Assembly (NCBI GenBank): GCA_030248195.1
Contig: JASAND010028116.1
Coordinates: 91,145-155,144 of the forward strand
From: Trissonchulus latispiculum
Lineage: Eukaryota > Nematoda > Enoplea > Enoplida > Ironidae
Length of the DNA: 64,000 bases
Reading direction: 5' to 3'
The position numbers and the translations under genes were made by a program. Shown here one piece after another: positions 35,351 through 47,498 of the stretch (positions within the stretch are counted from its first letter, which is position 1; every line of letters starts with the position of its first letter). The notes beneath the pieces were generated by a model, which ran no database searches, was not told the origin of the DNA, and saw only the letters and a list, made by a program, of their open reading frames with translations.

Positions 35351-35763
35351 CAAGAGTACATAATAACTAAGAGTGTGACAAGCGCCCCACTCTTAGTTAT
35401 TAGGCTGCAGACATCATCTGCACAATAACGGCCTACCCCCCCCCACAACTGAGTACCTGGTGACCCCCCCACAACTGAGTACCAGGTACACAATTGTGTA
35501 CGAGCACTAGCTTGTATGTTTACATGTTTAAGACAAAAACAGGTCCAAAAACATTCTGTCGGCAGCTGGCCACTTTTTAGCTTCAACATGTAAACATACA
35601 AGCGAGTGCTCGTACACAATTGTGTACCTGGTACTCAGTTGTGGGGGGGGTCACCAGGTACTCAGTTGTGGGGGGGGGTAGGCCGTTATTGTGCAGATGA
35701 TGTTTTCTGCTTGATAACTAAGAGTGTGACGCATGTCACACTCTTAGTTATTATGTACTCTTG
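35351..35763. mobile_element. Palindromic element with 7-bp target duplication
   Basis: Ends CAAGAGTACATAATAACTAA and its complement; flanked by ATAATGG on both sides (35344-35350 and 35764-35770). Nearly the whole 413 bp is an inverted repeat with a 50-bp unique centre (near 35530-35580). Each end also forms its own hairpin: CTAAGAGTGTGACA...CACTCTTAG. Internal C/G runs (CCCCCCCACAACTGAGTACC) are mirrored. No coding capacity. Confidence 0.85.
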
Positions 35764-36075
35764 ATAATGGTATTTGATACCTGATACTGGATCGGATTTA
35801 TTGGATTGCCTCAACGCGTCAATATTCAATCTCCATTCAATCATCATCCATTCAATCTCAATATTCAATTCAGTCACTGTTTTTGCCAGAGTGTTTCTTC
35901 TTTCTGCCCTGACGAGGCTATTTAATTTACCGGCAGGTCAGGAATACTGCACTTCCTGTGAAAGTTGCTTAGTTATCTTTACATAGTACATTCTGAATCA
36001 ATATTGCGTTTCATTTTATAAGAAAATAGAAGCATAGGTGTAATGGAATTTATTAATGATAGGTTTACGCGACTG

Positions 36076-36293
36076 TCAAACATATTGTAGCAAATACTGC
36101 ATATCTGTTGTTAGAGGTAATTTTGCATTACCAGTAGCTGCAATGGTGACGATTGTAGAATACAAACTTAGATAATCAACGTCTTCGGACCACGTAAACG
36201 TTTCAATACTTTTTCGGTATTCTGGACCATTGGCAAATACACACAGTGAAAACTCCTTTCACCGGATATAATGGGAACAGCACAGCTATGCGT
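36076..36293 (-). pseudogene. Host-like exon with one-base frame break
   Basis: Minus strand after AGTATATTTCAG: the first ~18 codons (THSCAVPIISGERSF) are open, then the frame continues, one base off, as a long convincing segment (LCVFANGPEYRKSIETFTWS, IVTIAATGNAKLPLTTD) to TGA at 36076-36078. The break is at a TTTT run; with one extra T the exon would be 219 nt, 73 codons, phase 0. Either a decaying exon or a homopolymer error. Family unknown. Confidence 0.42.
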
Positions 36294-37316
36294 CTGAAAT
36301 ATACTAGGGGCAAGTAATTTTGAAATAGTAATTTCGAAAAAATAGCACTTTAAAGAACGAATAAAATTAGGACTACGTATTCACCAAGAATTTTAGTTGC
36401 CACAGGAAGACTGAATGCTTTGGACGTCATTGACAGACCCCCAATAGTAGTACCGCTGCTTTAAATGTTTAAATGTACCTAAATGTTTTAAGCCCACACT
36501 TCCGCAGAAGTGCAAGTTTATACTATGCCAAAAATATCCCGAAACCGTAGAGTTGCATCTGAGAAATCGGTGTTCCAAACAAAGTAATAGCAGTGTAAAT
36601 AGTTTTTGGTTTATACAGACTTAAGCGTTAGAAGTAACTCAACGGTTGTAAAGGCAAAAATGTTAATTTCGGTACCTTCCAACCATAACAACTAATCCGT
36701 TGTCCTGCCTACTGATAGAGTAATGGCATCTTCTCATACAACAATAGAAAAAGCAAGTCCCAGAATGTTAAAGAGTGCCAAGATATGTTACTTCACATGT
36801 TTTTATTTTGGTCAGGATTAGAGTGAAGGTAAGAAAGAGTAATGAATACCCGAATACCCTAAGAGTGAAAAATACCAGATGGGAAAGCACCAGTTTTAGT
36901 CGTTTAAGCCGATTATTCAAACGTGATTTAAACAAACTGGCGAAAAAGCTGGCTGAAAGGTATTATACAAAGCATTTTTGCTGTCTCAAGTATTCAGCTG
37001 TGATCACCTGAGTGCAGTTATACCTGATTATTTTCTGTGAATTTTTCCTGCTGCCTGAGCGCAGCAGGTTTTATGTTCGCTGTGCCACCTTTATTCCACG
37101 CGGCACGTCATGTCATTGCATGAAAGCGTGAAGGCAATGCTTTAAGATGGCATAGCATGATTTACACGTACAATCCAAATTCAGATTTGTTATGATTTAT
37201 AAAGCAAACAAAATAAGAAATATAGCTAATTCAGTGAAAAGAAACAGGTTTGTTCTAAAGATCTTTTACAACCTTTTGCGGACGTCAATTGATCATTTTT
37301 ATTTTAATGAATTGTG
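36294..37316. other. No confident gene
   Basis: Contains a 79-codon plus frame at 36775-37011 (basic, KRDLNKLAKKLAERYY) and a 13-nt stretch between TTTTGGTCAG and GAAG|GTAAGA near 36820-36832 that has the form of a micro-exon. Minus-strand 36530-36600 is open in several frames. None is secure. Confidence 0.3.
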
Positions 37317-37878
37317 AAGTTTAGTCAAAGTTCAGTTGACATGCTTTCATGTGTCAATCACAATAAATAGAAAAAGCATGCAAACTTTGAAAATTCTTTG
37401 ACTGCTTATTGAAGATACAGTATAGCTAATTGTTAAATTGGTTAAATATTAAAATATTTGTTCTCTGGTTTGGTCACAATTGGGCGGTTTTTGCTAGATT
37501 TCTCAGTAAAATCAAACGTTAAATTAGTTTCCGCTGCGCAGCAGGCCTACTGTTTATGAACTGTTCCTCTGACAGCGTTTAAACTTTTGCAGACAATATT
37601 GCTTGTTAAAATAAAAATTTGGAAGATGAACCAAAAAGCCTTTCAATACTATATTATTTTGGACAATTGATAATGTGAAAAAGCCTTGCATAAGTCGTGA
37701 GTCAAAGAACAGTACAGCATGTGCAAGTTCAAACGAATAAAATGTCGAGGACAGACAGCGTTGAATTATGAATTTGATCAAGACACATACTGAAACCAAT
37801 AGTGTGAGAATCGTTATAATTCCAGCTATGAAGCAGAATACATGATCAGTACGATTGCGACTGACACCAATGAGTAGT
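37317..37878 (-). repeat. Outer right arm of the giant palindrome
   Basis: Inverted counterpart of 23971-24560. A CAAGAGTATATAATA family end follows immediately at 37881. Confidence 0.75.
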
Positions 37879-37997
37879 GTCAAGAGTATATAATAGATAA
37901 GAGTATGACACTCTTAAGCTATCATGTTGAAATCATGTAAGGTATGCTCGGTGCGTTAACTCGGGACCCCCCCCCCCCGGAACTTCCGGGGGGGTCC

Positions 37998-39156
37998 CAG
38001 AGTTGTATGCGGGCCGATTTTTCCGGCCCGCGCCCGGCCCGCAGCCCGCACCTTATGACCGCGGCCCGCAACACTCCGGCCCGCACACGCGAAATCCGGC
38101 CCGCAGGTACCCGCACGTAAAAATTGCTACCTATGTAGTACCTGAGCACCAAAACTGATTTATTCTGAAAGATACTTCCGGATCCGGCAATTGTATTGTC
38201 CGTTTGATTTGAACTTTGTTGCCTACCAATTTACTGTTCTTAAAGTGGTAACAAAAGCTTAGCTTCCCTTAACTAAAAGGGTACACCTTGAAAAAATTTT
38301 TAGGCAGGAATTTTGCTCACTTTTTCAAAAGCTTCTTTCAGCGCCTTAACGAACTTAACTAACCAGCTATTAGTTGTATGAAAAATGAAAATTGGTTTTG
38401 AAAGTGGCGGCGCCGCAGCAAACACACACAATTTTCCCCATAACGCCCTATGCTGTGGAACTTCACTCGGCTCTATGTAAGTGACCTTAATTGAATTAAA
38501 GTCTTCAGTCAGAAGTTATCATGGATTTATATTTATGCGCAAAGACACGAATTTCCGAAATTAAACTAAAAATTCAGTTTCTGCGCCAATGAAAATAGGC
38601 GGTAAAATTTTAAAAATATTATTTCGGCAAGTTTGCTGAAATTTGCCACTTTCAGTGCTCAAAAAAGTTCAAGTAGAAACCACAGGATTCAAGTTTGTTT
38701 GTACATGATAAATAAGTTTCGACTTTGTAATTTCTACAGGACATCTTTGATATTTTCTCGGGAGATACTTTGGTATAATAGATTACAAGTTAGACTTGTA
38801 CATATTCAGTACAAATAAAACCTGTAGCTTTCACTGGTTTATATGTTTACTCAACAGCTACAGGTTATTACTGGATACGCTGATAATGCAAACTGAGTAT
38901 GAAGTGCATGCTGAAGGTATCAAATGGCATAACAAAGTCAAATAGTGTTTAAAATTCTGAAATATTGCCTCCGTTTGTATATGATTTGGTATGTATGAAA
39001 TTTCTAGAAAGCGAAATTAGCCCAGGAAAATAGCCCAAAATCGGCCCGCATCGGCCCGCGCGGCCCGCGCGGGTAGTAAAATTCGGCCCGCCCCGCCCCG
39101 CCCCGCGGGTACCCGCGGGTACCCGCGGGTACCCGCGGCCCGCATACAACTCTCTG
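37998..39156. mobile_element. hAT element, non-autonomous, 1159 bp, GC-rich ends
   Basis: Ends CAGAGTTGTATGCGGGCC (left) and GGCCCGCATACAACTCTCTG (right; two extra bases), flanked by the exact 8-bp duplication GGGGGTCC (37990-37997, 39157-39164). An 8-bp duplication with CAG...CTG ends is typical of hAT. Subterminal arrays are GC-rich in an AT-rich genome: CGGCCCGC-type copies at left, GCGGGTACCC tandem at right. The middle is AT-rich with no transposase. Confidence 0.88.
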
Positions 39157-39229
39157 GGGGGTCCCACTTTGCACTATCTACACGCTTTCATATTAGCGTG
39201 TGCCTGCTCGCTGATTGGCCCATTAGCCT

Positions 39230-39444
39230 AAGGCTTACTGTAGGTAATTTATTAGTAATTTGATATAAAAATTTTTGCAGATTACATTCATCAGAATTTT
39301 TGTATTATGCAACAATTTTTATATCATTGAAAAGAGCAGAAAAAATGCTACAAAGTTGTCGAGTTAGTTTTTTAATTGCATTAACCTAATTAAAGTTATG
39401 ATTAATTAATTAAAATAACTAATAAATTACCTATAGTAAGCCTT
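39230..39444. mobile_element. MITE with TA flanks
   Basis: Inverted ends AAGGCTTACTGTAGGTAATT and AATTACCTATAGTAAGCCTT enclose 215 bp; counting the first A as host gives TA on both sides, as for Tc1/mariner-type elements. Confidence 0.55.
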
Positions 39445-40379
39445 AGAGCTGTGTAAGAGCAAATCGGCTACCACGCGGTGTCAACTAATTTGGACTAGGT
39501 AAAGTGCTAATATCTATACGAGATTATTTTCCGTAGGGTTGCTCATTTTATACGAATTTTCAAAGTCCGGAGAAGTCGATTTTTGCTCAAAATCGCTCTA
39601 CGAGTGTGTAGGTCAGTGGACGTTTTGTCCTGTCCTGAACTAACCCTTTGATGTAGAAACTTCGCGTTTAGATATTAGCACAGTATATTGTTAGAGCTTC
39701 ATTTTGCATATAATCAATCTCTATCAGGCCTTTTCAGTAGCTCACAGTTTTGGTAGCAGAAATTCCATTTTTCCTCAAAAATCGTCATTTTCGATAATTC
39801 CATGTTTGCTGCTTCATAAGTCAGTCAAATCTTAAGGTATCTCAATAAAATTTGGCATGCTAATAATCTGGCATCAAACCTACCTGTATGTAAAGTTTCA
39901 TGCCAACAGCCTGTGTTTATCTCTGGTGACATACTACGATAGCATGGCGGACACCTGTGGCAAAAAATATCAAATTTTCAACTTTTTCAAATATAGCCAT
40001 ATATATTTTATATCAAATTGAAGCTCTCGATGTTCTGAACATTTTATCTTCTTGCACCAAGTCTCTACAAAGCAGTATGAGAAAGTTAGAGCGAGTTAAA
40101 GTTTGAAGCAAATGACAGTCGGAATAAGCTTTACCAAATCGTCCAAACGCCGTGTCTCGCTCGTTGCTTGGCTTGCCACTGCAATTTGTGCGGTAATTAA
40201 CACTTACAGGTAAAGGCTTTAAATTGATGTATTTGTCATGCCACAGTCTCTTGTCATCCTATGTGTACGCGACTTCGAAGCCCTCAGCGAGGCATACTAA
40301 CGTAAATACTAAATTGTAGGGATTTGAACTGCCATATCTCTAGACTGGATTGACCCTGGACTCTAAAAATTTGTCTTGT

Positions 40380-40580
40380 TTTTGGGCACATATGGGGGTA
40401 TATAATACCCAAAAATGAGCGAAATCGGTGACTATAAAATTTGGTACCTGGCGACCCCCCCCCTTAAACTACTTAATTTAAGTAGTTTAAGTAGTGTAAG
40501 CAATTTGTTTTATGAAACGAATCATTAAGAAGTTTAAGTTAGGTAGTTTAAGTTAAGTCGTTTAAGCCGACTTTCAATGA
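40380..40580. mobile_element. Right end of a G-run TTAA element followed by TTTAAGTAG repeats
   Basis: AATGAGCGAAATCGGTGACT...GACCCCCCCCCTTAA is the G-run family end; downstream of the TTAA come TTTAAGTAG/CTACTTAAA copies like those at 57490-57790. Confidence 0.45.
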
Positions 40581-41785
40581 AACTAATTCAATTTTGCCAT
40601 CAAACAAGGGTTGTGCCAGGTTAGTGAAGCGGGCATCAGATTCGGGCCTGCCCGAGCTTTGATCGAGTTGAAATTTATTGTTGTGCTGGTTCGGGTTCGC
40701 GTATTTTTGGCTTGAAAAGCTAATTTTTCGTTGAAATTCATTCAAATTTGCTGCAGTAACCTCATTTAGGCTGGAAAACATTTCAGAAAAGTCGCGGCTT
40801 GAGAATATGTGTATTGTAGAAATTAGCGTTTATCATAACTTGCGCTGTGATCACTCTACAGGACAAATTTGTAGTCATGAAGAAGAAGACCTACAACTTT
40901 ACTCTTCAGAGTAAATCATTACGGTTTAGGAGATAACAGCGAAAATTAATTTACTTTGTCTAAAGCTGACCGTTCGAAAAGCCAAGTAGTGCAAGATGTC
41001 GACAGCTTCATCAGCACTGGTCCGTCGGTCAAGCATTGTCAACATTTGTAGTCCTGTAGGACGTGTTATGCCCAATAAAGAGCTCTCTGCGCCGCGGCAT
41101 CTCTGCATAGGCACAGCTCCAAAAATATGAGATTTGCAAAATCAAAGCGTTTTGAACACAGATTCTAACAACTCATTCAAATAATTCGAAAGTGGCTTTT
41201 ACACACTCATTTTAGAAAAATGCTTGTGGCTATTTTTCAGGAGTTTGCGCTTCGATTTTCAGTTCAGAAAAAACGCCCAAAATTAAAGAAACCGAAACGC
41301 TGCACTGCTGAACTACATTTTAACGCCACAAACAGAATATTTTGAGGGAAATCAGACAAATTTATATTTTTCTCTTAAAATGCTGGCTTTGGATGACAAA
41401 CTAAGATTCAATATTAAACTGTAATAGCTGACTGGATCATTAAATAGATAAATATACTTTCTTTGCCCGTCTGCCATGAGAGTGGAAGGCAAGTAGTTAG
41501 AATTGCTTACATCGGTCAACGGTCATCGATGAGACTAGATAGTAGCTATAACTTAGGTTTTGATACCCGAAACTAAACTCGAAGTTTTCTTGACTTTAGC
41601 AAGCTGTTATATTTACATTAAATTTCTTTATTTCAACAACTATTTTGGAGTACTTGATCATGAACCCAATTCTTTTCAGCTACAGAGGAAACTCTTGCAA
41701 GCACCAGTACTGAAATTTACAAGCTGGTTTATGATAACTGATAACATGTGATAATCTATAGGTATTTGATGTAATAATATACTGG
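40581..41785. other. Unassigned DNA with weak exon candidates
   Basis: Minus-strand 40926-41114 is open for about 60 codons (TGLQMLTMLDRRTSADEAVD); plus-strand 41681-41753 follows CAATTCTTTTCAG and is open to TGA. Both are unconfirmed. Short GGGCCTGCCCGA words near 40640 look like transposon ends. Confidence 0.25.
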
Positions 41786-42356
41786 TGTAAAGATGTGAGT
41801 TGCCTCAGTAAAAGAATGAATTTAAATTAAAGGAAGAGTTGCTAGGTTCGTGAGTGTGTGCATATCAACCTCGTAGACTCGTCGCTAAACTCGCTAAATC
41901 CCTGACCAACTACAGCAGGCGCCGGCAATCTATTTTAGTACCGTGAGTTTACTGTTGTGGCAAAATATAAATTTTACAGCAATGATAGGAAAACAACAGT
42001 TCTAAAGCATAGAAATTTCCAGAACTAATTCCAACAAAATAGCAGAACAAAAATGAAATAACAAACCAGAATAGACAAGTCCAAGTGGAGGGCGTCCACC
42101 CCCAAAACTCCCAGTGCTGGACGGACGGTCGTAAAAGTGAGAGCTCCGAGACGTGAACCGACCGAGTTCCCCAGAATTTCAGACAAGACTTACTTTACGT
42201 TGAATTTTAATGGCGGACAAAGATTTAGCTAAGGAACCGAGGTTCCTACACAAAAGGACAATTTTTCATTTATCGTTCATAAAGATAACGCTACATTTTC
42301 TTCATTTTAGATAATTTCAAATAGAAATCAAAGGAGATATCAGAAAATAGTTCACA
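41786..42356 (-). repeat. 3' LTR (571 bp)
   Basis: TGTAAAGATG...AGTTCACA as read on the plus strand. Differs from the other LTR by about two or three substitutions and one indel (AACAACAG here, AACAGAATTTACAG there). Confidence 0.92.
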
Positions 42357-42360
42357 GATT

Positions 42361-42376
42361 ACCCCCTCTTTTGAAA
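42361..42376 (-). other. Polypurine tract
   Basis: Minus strand TTTCAAAAGAGGGGGT just upstream of the 3' LTR, the expected plus-strand primer. The same word recurs at 47064-47080. Confidence 0.65.
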
Positions 42377-45300
42377 CGCGCGCCCTCGCCGCGGCCTCCA
42401 GGCAAGTTAGTAGCCGATAAAAATGAGGGTTAACCTACGTAACTTAGGTACCAGTAAAGATAAAACATCGTTTTAGAAAAGCAAAAGATTAAAATTGTAT
42501 CTCACTCGAGCCCCTGGCTTTGCCAAATTTTAGGGGTCTGTTTTCGAGACACGGGTAAAGCTACTTCGGCACATGCCGGACCACACACAACACATTAGAG
42601 TACATAGACTCAACACAAAAGACATAGAACCCTTCGGCCGCGACGGGAGCGCAGGTCTCAAAAGGGAAAGTAACCCAAAAAATTTTTAAACAAAAGGTAG
42701 GGAAGACTCCATTTAGACATCACAGTACGGAAACACTAATTCAAAACTATACATTATAGTAACTAAACGACTATGCAGTAGAAATATACTATGAATAACT
42801 AAACAAAGAAATAGAATTTTTACCCCAGCTGTATATGAAAAATATATGGATATATAGGTGCTCCGGGAGAGGCTACACCGGAGGAAAATTTACAGAAATT
42901 TATGAGAAATTGCGCGAAAAGAGCGAAAGCATACACGTAACCAGTCCAGGGAAGCCTCCCCCGGAGTAAGCATATTATGTACGAATCTAATTAAATGCCG
43001 TTATAAAGCTGCATAAAAATAAAGCACACATGGAATTATAGCTGCACCGACAAAAATGGCAAAACTGGCAGATGTAAATGGCAGTACAAAATTATGCAAG
43101 GAAACCCGCGGTACACTAAACAGTAGTAAAACAAAACAGTTAGAAGAGAGTAAAATACGACATATGATATAGGACGGACTAGCCGAACTAGAGGGCACCC
43201 CTTTTGAAAAACTCCAAACTACGAAAGTAGAGATAGCAAATTTGAAAACATCAGCAATATTTGAAAAGAAGGTAAGCATCAGACGAAAAACCCCATAACA
43301 TATAACCCGAAACATATTTTCCCCCATCTTGTTAAAGCTATCAGACAAAATAAAGCAGAAAAATGGAATGAAAACAACCACAACACGAGTTAGAAAAAAT
43401 GGGGAAGGGGGAGGGGGAGCGAGCGAGTACAAGGACATAACCGGAATATAACATGTATCACACATTTGACTGTCATAAAAATATGTACTGATGACTAACT
43501 GATGGCAAAGCAGATCAAAGTTCGTATAGCATGAAGCCAAAGAGGCTGCCGAGAAACCCTCCGGGACTTCCATCAACCGGACTTCGGACCAACCTCCGGG
43601 AGGAGAGCGGGCGCCCCTCGGCGCAAGCCGCTCCGGACCAACCCCATACACCGGTCGAAGACAGAACCAGGCCCAACACCAATCACCCGGGCCGCTCCAG
43701 TAGTAGGCACAAAGCAGCTCGCCTATGGGAAAAACAATTTACACACAGACACATTAGCAGAAGAGGGAACTCGCCGCCGGAAGGGGACTGGGGGGGGAGG
43801 GAAGGAGGAAATATGTTACAGTGAACAACAAACAAACAAAAAGGAGTAAATACAGCATATTATATGGGATTAACATACGGCACGAAGGCCTACAGTAAAC
43901 AACATAACAAAATATCAGGCACAACGGCCACAAGTCACGCGTATAAGGCACATAGGCCTACACAGTACATCATAAAGGCCCGATTAATTTAGGAGAGAGG
44001 GGGCGCGAGCCTACAGCTACTGCAGCCCGGAGAGTGTCCAGACAACCAGCGACCATAGACTGCACCGAAATCAAGGAAAGCGAAAAATTAAGCTACGGAG
44101 TCTATAACGCCGGTCCGGGGTTGACCGCCCACCCTTGCCCGGCCATAAGCCAGACACAGGCGACGAGCAACCACGGACCCGCCGTGGTACGACACAGTGG
44201 AATACCTCCAGTACTATCGCCTAAGCAGAATGACCGTTACATTTGAGTAAAAAGGTGAAAGTAAAAAGATAAAAAGGGTAAAGGAATTTGAAAGAATACG
44301 AGATAAAACAAGTCCTCGAGTACCCTCCAAGAGACCCTAGAAAACATTCGCAAGAATTTAGAAAATTCAGGTAATGGTTTGTCGTAGCAGAAGAGTGAAA
44401 CACGGAAAGCAAAAGCATCTTAGAAAAAATCAAGAGAATTTCACGAAAAAGAAGGTGGTCCAAAGTACTCGAGTGGTTAGACATTTTTATTCCCACAAAA
44501 CCACACATAACAGGTTAGTAGCTGAAAACAAGCAAGCACCTCCCTGCCAGTACGGGCCATGTACATACGTACAGTCCGCATCGCGTTACATGATGAGCCG
44601 CTTTCCACCCGGTTTCCCGGAGGAACCAAACAACCAATTTCTGCAACAATGAAAAAAAGCTTCCAACGGTAGGACATCAAATTTTTTCCTAATGAGTTTT
44701 TCTCTGAGAATTACGCGTTCTAACATAAAAATTCACCGCGGGGTTTTTGTTGCGTCAGCAAAATTTGATCTCCTGCTAGACCAGACGAGGGATCCTTGGC
44801 CCCACAGAGCGAAACCGCGGAGCCCCCGACAGATCAACAGGAGACAGCCTGCGCAAATGCCCAGCCAGTTTTAAAAGCTAAACCTCCATTTGCCCCCAGT
44901 ACCGGAGGGGCCCGGCTCATCAAAGTCAGTTAGGGTCACACTTGCTTTAGAAATTTTTTACCCAGACAAAGCAAAAAAGCATATTTTTGGACAAGCAAAG
45001 AGTTTTCAAACCAGGAATAAGGAATCACAATCCCACCCCCACATTCAATACGTACAAACATAAAATACAAATACCACATATTTGGATCTGGACCCGTACC
45101 GGCAACCCAAGGGAATTGGAACCTAAAACACAAAACAAAAAGAATTAGATACATGTTAACAAAAGTTTAGATTAAAAATTGAAGACTGAATAAAAAATGG
45201 TTAATTAGACATAAACTTATAAAAAAACACGAATCTAGCCGGACCACGTAGTTAACATGGATGTGAAAAAGACCCTGGATGCCCTCCGGGAGAGTCCAAT

Positions 45301-47063
45301 GACACTCCAGTTTTCAGGAAGGAAACGAAGGAAACTCAGGCTCTAGTTTTCATTTTTAAACAATCGTGTTCCAAGGTGGCCTTATGGTTATCCTTGTTTT
45401 TCTGTTTTCTTTTTTTTCAAGATTTAAATAGACCCAGAACAATGCAGTAATTATCGTTTTAGAAAGGCGATCGGTCTGAAAAACAAGCCGCTGAAAATTT
45501 TCCTGGAAAGACAATTTCGAAAGACCCAGAGTGAAGATAGTACGGAGGGCATCTGAGTCTCAACGAACAAATTTTTGGTTTTAGAGTGCCGACCGATATC
45601 CATTCTAATTAGCGAGTTATGCTCAGAAACTCCTGGGCTATCCTCCAACTGAGTCTAGGGGTCCTTTCGATTCTGTGCCGAGGTCGGCACAGTAAAACAA
45701 GGTGAACAGGGTGAACAGTAAATTTGTGCCGAGGACGGCACAGTAAAACCAAGGTGAACAGGGTGAACAGTAAATTTGTGCCGAGGACGGCACAGTAAAA
45801 CCAAGGTGAACAGGGTGAACAGTAAATTTGTGCCGAGGACGGCACAGTAAAACCAAGGTGAACAGGGTGAACAGTGACCTAGGGCAAAATTGCCTGAACC
45901 AAAATTGTTTCCGTTACGGTTTTTGGAAATGACATGGTCATCGCTTCTTTTACAGAAAGCTGTGGCCTCCCCGATCCATTTTCAGTTTTGGCTGTGCCGA
46001 CCTCGGCACAAAAATTGTTCACCCTTGTCAGTGACTTTTGACCACCCCTCGAGGTTTTACTCCTTAGGCCCTGGGAAGCCCGACACACAATACCGGAACA
46101 GACTTTAAAAGGTTGACCCCGACCATTCTAAAACTGTTAGAACAAAAAATTACAGACACTAAACATCTACGTATACCCCCACTTGGTTCAACTGTTGAAT
46201 TTCCATGCACATTTTCACTTTTAGTTTGATAGGAAACAAATTTTGCGTTGAACCGACCAGCGCGCTTTGGCCGGCCCAAGGAAATATTTCCGTGAGAAGA
46301 AACGTGAGAATGAATTGTCAGGCTTTTCCCAGTTCTACTAATCAAAAAAATGAAAATTTCATAGTAAAGGAATCAAATTTCACCCCTTCCCAAACCCAGA
46401 GCGCGTCGGGCCGTCTGCAGCCAGCCCAGTGCGCCCCAGTAGCGAATCCAAAAATGCTCTTACCAATGCGATTAAAAAACTTAAGTTGGTCCGGGTGTGA
46501 TTGCATGCACTGATTCACTCCGGGAGATCGTCCAATGTGCATCGCCAATTGTTACTCGCTGGATACATCGGATCAATGGCGGAAAAACTTGCACCTTAAA
46601 TTGGAAGTAAAACAAGTGCAAGTGTGGTGTGAAAGGCAAATCGTGACCGGTTAGCCGTGCGTAACAGCTGCAAAAATAAAAAATAAAACAATAGTTGTGC
46701 TGACCTGAAAAACTAGAGTGTAAATTAAAGTGTGTCTACCTAAACTGAAAGACCTAAAACTAACTAAATCAGGCAATAGAACCGGAGGTATCGAAGACGA
46801 AACGTGAAAATTCCAGAGATATGTACGTATACGTACGTACTCCGGGAGAGACTAACTTTTTAAATTTTTAAAGAAGATTTTTTAAAGTCGAATTGAAATC
46901 TTTAAATCTTATGAATTTGAGTCAGCCAAAAGGTAAAATAGAAAAGTTTTGAAAAATTTCTTTCAAAAAAGATTCTTCCTTGAAATAGGACTTTCACCAA
47001 ATTAACCGGGCCAGGCAAACGAGATACTAATCATCCGGAATAACGGCGGCCATGACTCCGGAT
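42377..47063 (-). other. Internal region without coding signatures
   Basis: No YXDD-type reverse transcriptase, no RNase H or integrase motif in any frame. The longest frame (43001-43651, minus, 216 codons) is full of F, L, V and S; it reflects the A-rich plus strand and has no clear envelope signature. CTCCGGGAGAG-type words repeat near 42859, 46518 and 46851. Confidence 0.5.
45676..45873. repeat. 52-bp tandem repeat, about 3.8 copies
   Basis: Unit contains GTGCCGAGGACGGCAC, a self-complementary hairpin, and GGTGAACAGGGTGAACAGT. An isolated GTGCCGACCTCGGCAC lies near 46000. Confidence 0.85.
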
Positions 47064-47498
47064 TTACCCCCTCTTTTGAAAATTAACTTGGGGCAGGGAG
47101 GGCCAGACTAAATGATAAGGAGTTGCAGGAATTAGTGGAGGGGTTTCTACCCCCTTTTTTGAAGAAAGCTCGAGGTCCAGACTCCGGACACGCTGGTCCA
47201 GACGGTCCAGAACCCATTGAAGTGCGATTTCACAGTCGTCCTGCATTTTTTCCTGCAAGGACGGGTTAAACGGGGAACCCTCCCGGAGGGGTGTTTCCTC
47301 CTTACGTATATCCGCTTCAAATGCCAAATCACGAGAAAGGTTATCTAAATGAACTTGTTCCGGAGTAAAGTACCTCGGACCCCGGACAACATGGGGGGTA
47401 TGGGGCACAGCCCGAAACTCCGGAGGCGGGAGTACCCCCACATCTACATACATCACCGCAGGCGCGTCATTACACCAATTTGCAACAAATTCCGACAA
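47064..47498 (-). CDS. Frame following protease in the LTR element
   Basis: 144 codons (PPEFRAVPHTPHVVRGPRYF, EMQDD-type acidic and coiled segment LDRLDQRVRSLDLE) ending at a TAA inside a second copy of the polypurine word. It overlaps the protease frame by 29 nt, one base out of phase, at a short T run (A run on the plus strand) near 47500. In a complete element reverse transcriptase would be expected here; it is absent. Confidence 0.55.
   Translation of the reverse strand: MSEFVANWCNDAPAVMYVDVGVLPPPEFRAVPHTPHVVRGPRYFTPEQVHLDNLSRDLAFEADIRKEETPLREGSPFNPSLQEKMQDDCEIALQWVLDRLDQRVRSLDLELSSKKGVETPPLIPATPYHLVWPSLPQVNFQKRG

Noticed and set aside
43001..43651. Envelope-like 216-codon hydrophobic frame in the LTR element
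   Set aside because: Hydrophobicity follows from the A-rich complementary strand; no signal peptide, cleavage site or ordered membrane layout can be seen.
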